DNA of 16,522 nucleotides from JAXHUH01 sp034211175 (GCA_034211175.1 JAXHUH010000084.1:1-16522); one strand, 5' to 3'; numbered from the stretch's first letter, positions 5,861-13,188 are shown. A program made the numbers and translations. The notes: generated from the letters alone by a model not told the origin.

Positions 5861-6287
5861 AGCCGGGTCCACCGAGGTCGAGCTCGTAGGCGTCCCAGGT
5901 CACCGCCGAAACGCGGTCGTGGTACACCTTCGACGCCGAGACGATCGCCCGGAGGCGGTCGCGCAGCTCGGCGAGGGCCACGGGCCGGACGACCAGCGCC
6001 TGGTCCTCGAACGTGCGGTGGAGCTCGCCGAGCTCACCACGCAGGCGCCGCCGGTCGCGCCGCAGCCGATCGAGCCGGGCGCCGAGACGTGGATCGTCCT
6101 CGATGAGCTGCGAGAACAGCCCCTCGGGCCGCTCGACCTCGTCGGAGTGCAGGTCGAGCATCCGGCGCAGCTCGTCGAGCTGGTCGCGCACGGCGCGACG
6201 CCACTCGTCGACGAGACGCCGATCGAGATCGGCCACGTGGTCCGCGGCCGATCGCAGGTCGAGTACTCCCCCAACTGCCAACGCCAT
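5859..6287 (-). CDS. Helical hypothetical protein, 142 residues
   Basis: Function not recognised. The protein is almost entirely charged amphipathic helix: residues 10-45 (LRSAADHVADLDRRLVDEWR onward), a short break with VERPEGLFSQLIEDDPRLG (51-69), a strongly coiled-coil-like Arg/Leu/Glu helix (70-95), and a last helix (103-126) before a WDAYELDLGG tail. No signal peptide or membrane segment. Scattered His and Glu residues (H17, H47, H90, H123) faintly recall hemerythrin-like bundles, but no HxxxE ladder is clear. ATG 6287 is preferred because GAGGGGAG lies 5 nt upstream; the frame continues upstream, but as Arg-rich leader. The nearest strong promoter is 180 bp upstream, so the message probably carries a long structured leader, which hints at regulation. 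Confidence 0.65.
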   Translation of the reverse strand: MALAVGGVLDLRSAADHVADLDRRLVDEWRRAVRDQLDELRRMLDLHSDEVERPEGLFSQLIEDDPRLGARLDRLRRDRRRLRGELGELHRTFEDQALVVRPVALAELRDRLRAIVSASKVYHDRVSAVTWDAYELDLGGPG

Positions 6288-6462
6288 ACCGGCTCCCCTC
6301 GACGCCCCCGTGCGTACGGTCGACGCCGTTGTCGCCGTGTCGGCCGTCCCCACCGGACGGCGTTGCGCCGGGCGATTCGTGCCCGGCCGGCACCGTCGTG
6401 CCCGACCGGACTCCGCTCGGGCGTCCGGTCGGCTCGCTGAGCATGTACAGCGGAGATAGCCC
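6288..6462 (-). promoter_or_regulatory. Structured 5' leader of the helical protein gene
   Basis: If transcription starts near 6462, the leader is about 175 nt. It contains three perfect hairpins in a row: GACCGGAC/GTCCGGTC (6404-6430, 11-nt loop), CCGGGC/GCCCGG (6368-6386, 7-nt loop) and CCGTCC/GGACGG (6344-6360, 5-nt loop). It ends at the ribosome-binding site (6293-6300). I match it to no known riboswitch. In DNA this GC-rich some hairpins arise by chance, so function is unproven. Confidence 0.35.
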
Positions 6463-6473
6463 ATCTCCACAGT
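6447..6473. promoter_or_regulatory. 27-bp dyad over the -10/+1 region, candidate operator
   Basis: GGAGAT (6452-6457) and ATCTCC (6463-6468) are perfect inverted arms around AGCCC. Extending to 6447-6457 and 6463-6473 keeps 9 of 11 positions complementary. The dyad overlaps most of the -10 hexamer and the predicted start of the - strand promoter, where a repressor would block transcription. Confidence 0.45.
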
Positions 6474-6497
6474 AGATCGGCGCGCGGTGAAGGGCAA
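6469..6497 (-). promoter_or_regulatory. Promoter of the helical protein gene
   Basis: On the - strand, -35 TTGCCC (6497-6492), a 17-bp spacer and -10 TACTGT (6474-6469) form a well-spaced housekeeping-type promoter. The -35 hexamer belongs to the 16-bp repeat that occurs three times just upstream. Confidence 0.55.
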
Positions 6498-6534
6498 TGG
6501 CAGTGAAGGGCAATGGCCGTGAAGGGCAATGGCG
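6487..6534. repeat. 16-bp tandem repeat, three units
   Basis: GTGAAGGGCAATGGC plus one variable base repeats at 6487-6502, 6503-6518 and 6519-6534, identical except for the sixteenth base (A, C, G). On the - strand each unit carries TTGCCC, so the array offers three -35-like words, of which only the one nearest the -10 is correctly spaced. The rest of the spacer, 6535-6606, shows only GC-rich sequence with a weak dyad that may end LLM gene transcripts. Confidence 0.85.
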
Positions 6535-6606
6535 TCGACGGGCGACGACGTCGAGGCTCGAGGGGCGTCGGGCGGGCCGACCGCTCGCGCGCCCGGCCGT
6601 CGGGCC

Positions 6607-7470
6607 TCAGCCGACCGGGGCCGGCAGCAGCTCCATGTAGCGGTCGAGCAGGGGGAGCACCTCGTCACGGCCGGCGGGCGGGAGCGGGAACGACCCGAAC
6701 GTGATCCCGAGCCCGGCGAGGCGCTCGATCTCTGCGGGGTCAGGCTTCACCATGAACACACCGAGGTCGATCGTCGACGGGTCCCGGCCCTTCGACTCCG
6801 CGACCCGGCGGAGCTGCTCGACCTGGCCGTCGATCTCGTGGCGGCCGCCGATCGGCATCCACCCGTCCGCGTACTCGACGACGGCGTCGAACATCTTCGG
6901 GCCGCCACCACCGCCGAGGATGATCGGCGGGTGGGGCTGCTGGATCGGCTTGGGGTACGACCAGCTCGGCTCGAAGTTGACGTGCTCACCGGAGAAGCTC
7001 GCCTCGTCCTGCGTCCACAGCTCCTTCATGGCCAGGACCTTCTCCCGGACGATGGCCCGGCGCTCGCCGAACGCCACGCCGTGGTGGCCCATCTCCTCGA
7101 CGTTCCAGCCGTAGCCGATGCCGAGCTGGAGGCGCCCGCCCGACAGGACGTCGACCGATGCGACCTCCTTGGCCAACCAGATCGGGTCGCGCTGGGCGAC
7201 GAGGCAGATGCCGGTGCCGAGCTCGATCCGCTCGGTCACCGCGGCGCACGCCCCGAGGGCCACGAACTGGTCGTGGGTGCGCCAGTACTCCTCGGGCAGC
7301 GGCGGGGCGTCACTGCGCTGCGGGCCGCCCCACGGCGTGCGCCGGCTGGCGGGGATGTGGCTGTGCTCGGGGAACCAGAGCGACGCGAAGCCCCGGGCCT
7401 CGACCTCACGGGCCAGCTCCGGCGGCGACATCGCCTTGTCGGTCGGGAACATGAACACGCCGAGCTTCAT
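6607..7470 (-). CDS. LLM-class F420-dependent oxidoreductase
   Basis: Luciferase-like TIM-barrel oxidoreductase of 287 residues, predicted to use coenzyme F420 for hydride transfer in the cytosol. It opens with strand MKLGVFMFPTD, then SLWFPEHSH (about 30-38). The block IELGTGICLVAQRDP followed by LAKEVASVDVLSGGRLQLGIGYGWN is the hallmark of the actinobacterial Rv2161c-like subgroup. Later PHPPIILGGGGG and YADGWMP are also typical of the fold. F420 use is inferred from family, since FMN-dependent relatives exist. Substrate unknown. ATG 7470 is chosen because GGAGGAG sits 5 nt upstream and the protein then starts at the first barrel strand; the open frame upstream to 7602 is Pro/Arg-rich spacer. 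A divergent lipoprotein gene begins 140 bp away. Confidence 0.9.
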   Translation of the reverse strand: MKLGVFMFPTDKAMSPPELAREVEARGFASLWFPEHSHIPASRRTPWGGPQRSDAPPLPEEYWRTHDQFVALGACAAVTERIELGTGICLVAQRDPIWLAKEVASVDVLSGGRLQLGIGYGWNVEEMGHHGVAFGERRAIVREKVLAMKELWTQDEASFSGEHVNFEPSWSYPKPIQQPHPPIILGGGGGPKMFDAVVEYADGWMPIGGRHEIDGQVEQLRRVAESKGRDPSTIDLGVFMVKPDPAEIERLAGLGITFGSFPLPPAGRDEVLPLLDRYMELLPAPVG

Positions 7471-7501
7471 CACGGCTCCTCCCCCAGTGCGGCTCGCCGC
7501 G

Positions 7502-7507
7502 ACCGTA
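7502..7507 (-). promoter_or_regulatory. -10 hexamer of the LLM gene
   Basis: TACGGT on the - strand lies 31 nt before the ATG, leaving a leader of about 25 nt that contains the GGGGGAGGAG ribosome-binding site. No clear -35 is visible. Confidence 0.35.
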
Positions 7508-7593
7508 GGCGCTCGGCGCCGGACGGGGCACGGCGCAGGGACGCCGACCGGTCCCGGGCCCGGTACCGCGAGCCGCCCGGCGGGCGCTCCCGC

Positions 7594-7599
7594 TACGCT
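7594..7599 (+). promoter_or_regulatory. -10 hexamer of the lipoprotein gene
   Basis: TACGCT is followed by 11 nt and the ATG at 7611. The message would have a leader of only a few nucleotides and no Shine-Dalgarno sequence. Confidence 0.35.
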
Positions 7600-7610
7600 C
7601 ATCAGCCCAG

Positions 7611-8210
7611 ATGTCCCCGCCGCCGAGGTCAGCCGGCCTCCCCTCTCCGAGACGTACGTCGCGGCGTGTCCGCACCGTGGTGCTGGCCGCCGTCGCTGCC
7701 TGCTGCCTCGGGCTCGCCGGCTGTGCCGAGAGCGACGCCGGCCCCGGCGACGACGACCCGGCGGCCGCCAGGCAGGACCGCTCGATCACCATCTACAGCG
7801 GGATCATCGCCAGCGTCGGCGCAGAGATCGAGCGCGAGCCGGAGGACGAGTCGACACCGACCGTGTTCGTCGAGGGCCTCGACGGCGCGACGGTCCCGCT
7901 GGAGGTCCAGGTCGGCGTCGTCGGCACGCTCGAGGAGACCCTGACCGTCCGCTTCATCGACGAGCGCAGCGAGGCGTTCGACGAGGAGGTCGAGGGCGAG
8001 CCCGTGCGCGGCGACGGCCGGTTCGTCGAGCTCGGCACGATCCCCGACGGCGACGACGTCGAGGTCGCCGCGCGCATCTACCGCTCGGCGTCGGACGCCG
8101 AGGACCGCACGTTCCGAGCGTGGGACTCGGGCGAGGACTGGGTCGTCGAGGAAGCGGCTCCCGGGGCGTCGGCCTCGGGCACCGGCGGCGCCTCGACCAC
8201 CGGCGGCTGA
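7611..8210 (+). CDS. Predicted lipoprotein
   Basis: Exported protein of 199 residues anchored by lipidation; no family recognised. The N-terminus is Arg-rich (RRTSRR at 14-19), then a hydrophobic core (about 22-36) and the lipobox L35-A36-G37-C38. The paired arginines would also permit Tat export. The mature part begins with an acidic linker (ESDAGPGDDDPAA) and continues with short beta-like stretches (RSITIYSGIIASVG, VFVEGLDGATVPLEVQVGVVG, LTVRFIDERS), which suggests a small beta-sandwich. It ends in a Ser/Gly/Ala/Thr tail. The last 133 bp lie antisense to the 3' end of the MFS-like gene, and a hairpin follows 17 bp after the stop. Regulation unknown; divergent from the LLM gene. Confidence 0.75.
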   Translation: MSPPPRSAGLPSPRRTSRRVRTVVLAAVAACCLGLAGCAESDAGPGDDDPAAARQDRSITIYSGIIASVGAEIEREPEDESTPTVFVEGLDGATVPLEVQVGVVGTLEETLTVRFIDERSEAFDEEVEGEPVRGDGRFVELGTIPDGDDVEVAARIYRSASDAEDRTFRAWDSGEDWVVEEAAPGASASGTGGASTTGG

Positions 8211-9871
8211 ACGAACCCGTTCGACCCGGCGTCCTCTGACGCCGCCGGGCCCGTGCCGTTCCTGTCGCCGCTCTGCAGCTGGTGCTCGACCGCGTCGAGC
8301 ACCCGCGCCGCGTCGAGGAGCGCGGCGTCGGCCTCGTCGCGGTCGATCTCCGACGTGGCCGCCAACGCCTCGAGTCGGCGCCGTTGGAGCGCGAGCCAGT
8401 TCTCGCGGGCGTCGGTCTCCCAGAACGAGCAGCGCGACGGGTCGAGGTCGAGCTGCTGCTCGATGGCCACGGCGACCGCCAACCACGCCTCCAGGGTCGC
8501 CTGGCGGTGCTTGCCCTCGGCCGCGAGCCGACGGGCCTGCTGGAGGATCCGCACCGACAGCGCCTCCTCGGCGTCCGCCAGCAGCGAGGTGACGTGGCCG
8601 AGCAGCTCGGCACCCGGGCCGGGGCCGTCGTCGCCCCGGCGCAGCCGCTCGGCCGTGAACGCGGCGACGCCGAGGATGATCACCGCCCCGAGGGTCCCGA
8701 GCCACGGCGCGGGCCGCAACAAGGTGGGCAGCAGCGCCCCGACGACCCAGGCGAGCTGGAACGCGGTCTCGTAGCGGGCGAACGCCCGGCCCCGGTCGGC
8801 GTCCGGCGCGCGCGCCTGGACCATGGCGTCGAACGCCTGGCGCCCGACGCTGGCCGACGCACCGACGGTCGCCGCGAGCACGAGCACGGTCACCCGGTCG
8901 AACGAGGCGGTCGCCACGAGCCCGACCGCCGCCGGGGCGAGCAGCGACCACAGGATCATCCGGTGCTCGGGCCATCGTCGGCGCAGGCGCGGCGCCACGA
9001 ACGTCGCCGAGAACGTGCCGATCCCGCTCGCCGCGACCACGAGCGCGTAGAACTCGGCGCCCTGGCCGGCGGCCTTCAGGGCGAAGCCGAGGGTGAAGAT
9101 CGTGAACCCGACCATCGCCCGCAAGGTGCCGGTCGCCACGGCGGCCGCGAACAGGGGCGGCGCGTGGAGCTCCTCGTACTCGAGCGCCCTCGACGTGACC
9201 GGCGCCGGCCGGGGCCGCGGGAGGGTCATCGCGGTGGCGCCGGCGAGCACGTAGACGAGGGCGCCGGCCCGCAGCACGGCAGGGGCGTCGGCCAGCTGCA
9301 TGATCGCCACCGCGAGGCCGCCGCCGACCGCACCGGCGCCCGCGCTGATCCGTGACAGCCACGAGTTCGCGCTGACCAGGTCGTCGACGTCCTCCATGAC
9401 GCGGGGTACCAGCGTGCTCTTGGCGACCGAGTAGGTCTTGCCGAGCACGAGGATGCCGAACGCCTCGGGGTAGAACAGCAGGCTGCGCAGCCCGCTGGCC
9501 AGCACCCACGCCAGGAGCGCCCGGGCGATGCACGACACCGCCACGACGAGACGGTGGCCGCCGCGGACCCGGTCGATGATCGGCCCGACGAGTGGAGCGA
9601 CCACGGCGAACGGCGCCATGGTCAGCAGCAGCGCGAGCACGATGCGGGGCCGGGCCGCGTCGAGCGACACGTTGAAGAACAGCGAGCCGGCGAGCGACAC
9701 CGCGAAGAACGCGTCCGCCGCGGTGCTCAGCGCGTGGGTCTGGAGGAGCCGGCGGAACGGCTGGGAGCCGGGGACCGACCGGAACGCCCCTCTGACGGCA
9801 CGCGCCCCGTTCACCGGGTGCATGAGCCGCAGCGCTGCCCGGCTCCCCTGGTGTCGGAGCACGCGTGACAC
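8078..9871 (-). CDS. MFS-like membrane protein with C-terminal helical domain
   Basis: Polytopic membrane protein of 597 residues, longer than the roughly 400-420 of ordinary MFS carriers. Residues 1 to about 405 hold repeated hydrophobic helices (for example SLAGSLFFNVSL, IVLALLLTMAPFAVVAPLVG, FTIFTLGFALKAAG, VTVLVLAATVGASASVG). PLVGPIIDRVRGGHR is a reasonable loop 2-3 motif. Residues about 406-597 are soluble: a helical, coiled-coil-like stretch (LLGHVTSLLADAEEALSVRI onward; RRRLEALAATSEIDRDEADA) and a Ser/Pro/Ala-rich, probably disordered tail. No substrate can be assigned. Start: GTG 9871 follows TACCGT by 10 nt; GTG 9862 and ATG 9823 are alternatives. The final 44 codons overlap the lipoprotein gene in antisense. 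Its upstream neighbour is the SDR gene, 119 bp away. Confidence 0.8.
   Translation of the reverse strand: MSRVLRHQGSRAALRLMHPVNGARAVRGAFRSVPGSQPFRRLLQTHALSTAADAFFAVSLAGSLFFNVSLDAARPRIVLALLLTMAPFAVVAPLVGPIIDRVRGGHRLVVAVSCIARALLAWVLASGLRSLLFYPEAFGILVLGKTYSVAKSTLVPRVMEDVDDLVSANSWLSRISAGAGAVGGGLAVAIMQLADAPAVLRAGALVYVLAGATAMTLPRPRPAPVTSRALEYEELHAPPLFAAAVATGTLRAMVGFTIFTLGFALKAAGQGAEFYALVVAASGIGTFSATFVAPRLRRRWPEHRMILWSLLAPAAVGLVATASFDRVTVLVLAATVGASASVGRQAFDAMVQARAPDADRGRAFARYETAFQLAWVVGALLPTLLRPAPWLGTLGAVIILGVAAFTAERLRRGDDGPGPGAELLGHVTSLLADAEEALSVRILQQARRLAAEGKHRQATLEAWLAVAVAIEQQLDLDPSRCSFWETDARENWLALQRRRLEALAATSEIDRDEADAALLDAARVLDAVEHQLQSGDRNGTGPAASEDAGSNGFVQPPVVEAPPVPEADAPGAASSTTQSSPESHARNVRSSASDAER
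8228..8249 (+). terminator. Hairpin after the lipoprotein gene
   Basis: GGCGTC-CTCT-GACGCC (8228-8243) is a perfect 6-bp stem with a tetraloop; CCC (8225-8227) and GGG (8247-8249) can extend it across a 3-nt bulge. It lies inside the coding sequence of the opposing MFS-like gene, so terminator and coding functions would overlap. Confidence 0.45.
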
Positions 9872-9881
9872 GATCGCCCCG

Positions 9882-9887
9882 ACGGTA
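9882..9887 (-). promoter_or_regulatory. -10 hexamer of the MFS-like gene
   Basis: TACCGT on the - strand precedes GTG 9871 by 10 nt, giving a very short leader. No Shine-Dalgarno sequence or clear -35 is seen. Confidence 0.35.
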
Positions 9888-9990
9888 GCGTGCGGCGGGC
9901 CGGGCCCGACCATCCAGGAGGCCCGAACCGGCGGGACCTGGGGCCCACATCCCCCGGACTGGGCAAGACCCGGACCGGGCGCGCGGGCCC

Positions 9991-10764
9991 TCAGAGGACC
10001 GCGGTCATCCCGCCGTCCACGTAGAGGACCTGGCCGTTCACGAACCCGGCCGCGTCGGAGGCCAGGAAGACGGTCGCACCCTGGAGCTCGTCGACCCGGC
10101 CCCATCGCCCCGCCGGTGTCCGGTTCGTGATCCAGGCGCTGAACTCGGGGTCGTCGACCAGCGGCGCGGTCATCTCGGTGACGATGTAGCCGGGGGCGAT
10201 GGCGTTGACCCCGATGCCGAGGGGGCCGAGCTCGGCGCACATCGCCCTGGTCAGCTGGGCGAGACCACCCTTGGACACCGCGTAGGGCGCGGTGCCGGGA
10301 CGGGCGAGGGAGGTCAGGACGGAGCAGACGTTCACGATCCGGCCCCGCCCCCGGTCCGCCATGTGGCGGGCGACCGCTTGGCCGACGAGGAACGCGGAGG
10401 TGAGGTTGGCGTCGAGCACCTCGCGGAACGCGTCGAGGTCGACGTCGAGCAACGGCGCCCGGCGCTGGATGCCGGCGTTGTTGAGGAGCACGTCGATCGG
10501 CCCGACGTCGGCCTCGATGCCGGCGACCGCCTCGGTGACCGCCTCGGGTCGGGTGACGTCGAACGCGGCGACGTGCACCGTCACGCCGGCGTCGACGAGC
10601 TCGTCACGCGCCCGCACGAGCGACACCTCGTCGCGACCGTTGAGGACGACGATGGCACCCGCGCCGCCGAGGCCCTCGGCGAGCGAGCGGCCGATGCCGC
10701 GGCTCGACCCGGTGACCAGGGCCACCCGCCCGGTCAGGTCGAACGGGCTGTCGGCCCCGGTCAT
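9991..10764 (-). CDS. SDR oxidoreductase, gluconate 5-dehydrogenase-like
   Basis: Classical short-chain dehydrogenase of 257 residues; cytosolic, NAD(P)-dependent. The cofactor motif is T18-G-S-S-R-G-I-G25, the structural motif NNAG is 95-98, and the catalytic set is N120, S148, Y161 and K165 (YAVSK). Several stretches closely recall E. coli IdnO (5-keto-gluconate reductase): VLLNNAGIQRRAP, the APGYIVTEMTAPLVDDPEFSAW region and RTPAGRWG. Reduction of 5-ketogluconate or a similar sugar acid is therefore the best guess, but no gluconate genes are nearby. Arg44 after the second strand hints at NADPH preference. Start: ATG 10764 gives a normal N-terminus; GTG 10797, only 3 nt after the M20 stop, would add 11 residues and couple translation. 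Probably co-transcribed with the M20 peptidase. Confidence 0.9.
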   Translation of the reverse strand: MTGADSPFDLTGRVALVTGSSRGIGRSLAEGLGGAGAIVVLNGRDEVSLVRARDELVDAGVTVHVAAFDVTRPEAVTEAVAGIEADVGPIDVLLNNAGIQRRAPLLDVDLDAFREVLDANLTSAFLVGQAVARHMADRGRGRIVNVCSVLTSLARPGTAPYAVSKGGLAQLTRAMCAELGPLGIGVNAIAPGYIVTEMTAPLVDDPEFSAWITNRTPAGRWGRVDELQGATVFLASDAAGFVNGQVLYVDGGMTAVL

Positions 10765-10800
10765 CGGGTACGGATCTGAGCGGCCGGCGTCGGACACGAC

Positions 10801-12141
10801 TCAGGCGATGAGGTCGTCAATGACGCCGCGCCACAGGTCGAGCGTCAGCCCGAGCGAGGCGACGTCGATGCGCTCGTCGTGGCCGTGGAACCGCGACGCC
10901 CACTGCTCGAAGGTGACCTCGGGGCTGTAGAGGCCGGTGCCGTAGGCGACGACGCCCTTGTTGCGGAAGTAGCGGGAGTCGGTCGCCCCGACGATCAGCT
11001 GGGGCAGCAGCTCGGCTTCGGGGTACACGTCGCGGGCCCGACGCTCGATCGAGTCCCACAGGGGGTTGCCGGCCGGTGACGTCGTGGCCTCGTCGTCGAA
11101 GATCCGGGTGATGGCGACGTCGTCGGCCAGCTCGCCGAGCGCCTCCCGGAGATTGGCGTCGACGTCATCACCGGTCGTGCCGGGCACGGTGCGGATGTCG
11201 ACGTCGATGTCGACCGTGTCGGGGATGACGTTGGTCTTCACCCCGCCGTGGATCACGTTCGGGGAGAACGTCGTGTGGGTGCACGCGTGGAACATCTTCG
11301 CCCTCGCCGGGTCACCGACGTCGGCGAACGCGTCCCACACCCGTGCCGGGTCGAGGAGCCGCTCGGTGAGGTCGTCCGGCAGCTCGTAGGCCCGCACGGT
11401 GCGCTCCCACACCTCGTCGATGCGGGCCTTCGGGCGGTACTCGCCGAGGCGGCGGACGACCTCGGCGGCCTTGAGCAGGGCGCTGTCGGCGCCGTAGGGC
11501 ATCGAGCCGTGGCCCGGGGTGCCGCCGATGCGCAGGCGGCGCCAGGCGATGCCCTTCTCCCCCACCGTCAGCGTGACCCGGCGCCGGCCGTCGCTGTGGG
11601 GCATCGGGATGCCGCCCATCTCGGTCAGCAGGTAGTCACACGCGATGGCGTCCCAGTGGTGCTCGGCCATCCACTTCGCGCCGTACGTGCCGCCGGCCTC
11701 CTCGTCGGCGACCGCGAAGTACAGCAGCGTGCCCCGCGGCTTGAACCCCGAGCGGGCCAGCTCCTTGAACATGACCGCCTGGGTCGCGGTGAGGTTCAAC
11801 ATGTCGATGGCGCCCCGGCCCCACACCTCGCCGTCGACCAGCTCGCCGCCGAACGGGTCGCGGGACCAGCCGTCGGGGCTCACCGGCACGACGTCGGTGT
11901 GGCCCATCAGGCACAGCGTCGGCGCCTCGGGGTCGGAGCCCTCGATGCGGGCGACGAGCGAGCCCCGACCGGGGCGCGACTCGTAGGTCTCGACGTCGAG
12001 CCCGCCGCCCTCGAGGTAGTCCCGCAGCAGCTCCGCGCTGCGCACCTCGAACCCCGACTCCGGCGCGCCGTCGTTGACGCACTGGTTGCGGATCAGGGTC
12101 TGGAGCAGCTCGGTGGCTTCGGCGGTGAGGTCGGCGGTCAT
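10801..12141 (-). CDS. M20-family metallopeptidase / amidohydrolase
   Basis: Di-zinc hydrolase of 446 residues, the usual size for the M20/ArgE/DapE/carboxypeptidase family, cytosolic. Visible site residues: H81 in MGHTDVVPV (with D83), bridging D113 in GRGAIDM, catalytic E147 and metal ligand E148 in VADEEAGG, and E174 in LLTEMGG. A C-terminal histidine lies in RFHGHDERID, and ATDSRYFRN is also typical. The lid domain includes GTPGHGSMPYGADSAL. Such enzymes cut dipeptides, N-acyl amino acids or succinylated intermediates, and the substrate cannot be chosen here; pairing with an SDR suggests catabolism of a small amide or peptide. ATG 12141 has TACAGT exactly 6 nt upstream and no Shine-Dalgarno sequence, so the message is probably leaderless. 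Confidence 0.9.
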   Translation of the reverse strand: MTADLTAEATELLQTLIRNQCVNDGAPESGFEVRSAELLRDYLEGGGLDVETYESRPGRGSLVARIEGSDPEAPTLCLMGHTDVVPVSPDGWSRDPFGGELVDGEVWGRGAIDMLNLTATQAVMFKELARSGFKPRGTLLYFAVADEEAGGTYGAKWMAEHHWDAIACDYLLTEMGGIPMPHSDGRRRVTLTVGEKGIAWRRLRIGGTPGHGSMPYGADSALLKAAEVVRRLGEYRPKARIDEVWERTVRAYELPDDLTERLLDPARVWDAFADVGDPARAKMFHACTHTTFSPNVIHGGVKTNVIPDTVDIDVDIRTVPGTTGDDVDANLREALGELADDVAITRIFDDEATTSPAGNPLWDSIERRARDVYPEAELLPQLIVGATDSRYFRNKGVVAYGTGLYSPEVTFEQWASRFHGHDERIDVASLGLTLDLWRGVIDDLIA

Positions 12142-12147
12142 GGGCCG

Positions 12148-12153
12148 ACTGTA
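12148..12153 (-). promoter_or_regulatory. -10 hexamer of a leaderless promoter (M20 gene)
   Basis: On the - strand, TACAGT-CGGCCC-ATG places the start codon at the expected transcription start. Hexamer and spacer nearly equal those of the small membrane protein gene (TACAGT-CGTCCC-ATG). Confidence 0.5.
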
Positions 12154-12172
12154 GAACGCCGCCGGGACGTCG

Positions 12173-12197
12173 GCGGGCGCCCGGCCGGGGCGCCCGC
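12173..12197 (-). terminator. 10-bp hairpin after mca
   Basis: The arms 12173-12182 (GCGGGCGCCC) and 12188-12197 are perfectly complementary over 10 bp around a GGCCG loop. Another copy of the left arm lies at 12196-12205 and could form an alternative fold. It begins 24 bp after the mca stop and precedes the M20 promoter, so mca and M20 are probably separate units. Confidence 0.6.
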
Positions 12198-12220
12198 GGG
12201 CGCCCGACGCGGCGCGGTGA

Positions 12221-13096
12221 TCAGTCGGGGATGCCGGCGAAGAGGTCGGTCTCGTAGCCGTCCTCGTCAGCCGGGCCGCGACCGACGAGCGACCACGCCA
12301 GCTCGTACTCCTCCCAGTAGTGCACCTCGCGCAGCTCCTCGACCGGGACCCGGAAGAAGAAGCTGTCGGCGGCGACCTGGGTCTTGTGGGCCCGCAGCGC
12401 GTCGCGGGCGACGTCGAGGTGGCCGGAGACGTCGACGCGGGTGGTGACCGAGTCGTCGGCGTCCTCGGGGATCTTCGAGATCCACTCCTCGAACGGGCTC
12501 TCCTGGCCGTTCTGGATGAACCAGCCGTGGATGGCGAGCAGCCGGGAGCGGGTGAAGCCGTTGCTCCAGTAGATCTTCTGGACCTGCCACGGGCGGTCCC
12601 CGTCGGGCTCCCACGTCTCGTCCGCGGCCCGCTCGACCGCCGGCGCGGTGATGTCGTGGACCCGCAGGTGATCGGGGTGCGGGTAGCGGGACTGGTCCTC
12701 GCCGTAGGTGATCACGACGTGGGGCCGCTCGAGGCGGATGAGCCGGGCCAGCTTGCCGACGGCCTCGTCGAAGGGGGCGTTGGCGAAGTTGGCCGGATCG
12801 GCGTTGGCCTCGGTGTCGGGCATGCCCGAGTCCTTGTACCCGAGGAGGTGGAGCGTGTCGTAGCCGATGATCTTGACCGCGTCCTCGAGCTCGCCGATGC
12901 GGACGGCGGGGAGGTTCTCGGCGATCTCGGGCCGGTCCATCTCGGGGTTGAGGATGTCGCCGGCCTCGCCGCCCGTGCACGTGACCAGCACCGAGCGGAC
13001 GCCCTCCTCCTTGTAGCGGGCCACGGTGGCCGCGCCCTTGGACGACTCGTCGTCGGGATGGGCGTGGACCGAGAGCAGGGTGAGGCGACGGGTCAT
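12221..13096 (-). CDS. mca: Mycothiol S-conjugate amidase
   Basis: Zinc amidase of the LmbE/PIG-L fold, 291 residues as expected. It cleaves mycothiol S-conjugates into a mercapturic acid and GlcN-Ins, the key step of mycothiol-dependent detoxification in the cytosol. The N-terminal motif AHPDDE supplies zinc ligands H13 and D16 and general base D15; YPHPDH supplies H143. ESSKGAAT contains Lys20, equivalent to the lysine at position 19 of mycobacterial Mca, where the deacetylase MshB has a different residue; this favours Mca over MshB. Other Mca-like blocks are TGGEAGDILNP, YKDSGMPDTE and HKTQVAADSFFF. ATG 13096 follows TAGTGT by 6 nt with no Shine-Dalgarno sequence. The next gene upstream encodes an MFS transporter, a plausible mercapturate exporter by context only. 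Confidence 0.95.
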   Translation of the reverse strand: MTRRLTLLSVHAHPDDESSKGAATVARYKEEGVRSVLVTCTGGEAGDILNPEMDRPEIAENLPAVRIGELEDAVKIIGYDTLHLLGYKDSGMPDTEANADPANFANAPFDEAVGKLARLIRLERPHVVITYGEDQSRYPHPDHLRVHDITAPAVERAADETWEPDGDRPWQVQKIYWSNGFTRSRLLAIHGWFIQNGQESPFEEWISKIPEDADDSVTTRVDVSGHLDVARDALRAHKTQVAADSFFFRVPVEELREVHYWEEYELAWSLVGRGPADEDGYETDLFAGIPD

Positions 13097-13102
13097 GGGC
13101 CG

Positions 13103-13133
13103 ACACTACCGGCCGGTTCTGAACGAGTGTCCA
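13103..13133 (-). promoter_or_regulatory. Leaderless promoter of mca
   Basis: On the - strand, TGGACA (13133-13128) is a five-of-six match to the -35 consensus, though 19 bp from -10 TAGTGT (13108-13103). CGGCCC and the ATG follow directly. The 11-mer TAGTGTCGGCC is identical to the EF-G2 promoter at 1629-1639. Confidence 0.5.
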
Positions 13134-13188
13134 CCACCCTTCTGTGGCTGATGGCACATCGCCCGAACAGATGGGTCGAACGCAGCGC

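Noticed and set aside
6288..6464. Upstream ATG 6464 as start of the helical protein
   Set aside because: It lies at or before the predicted transcription start and would add 59 Arg/Thr-rich residues. ATG 6287 has a good Shine-Dalgarno sequence.
6487..6534. CRISPR or minisatellite interpretation of the 16-bp repeat
   Set aside because: Units are directly adjacent without spacers, far too short for CRISPR, and there is no cas gene nearby.
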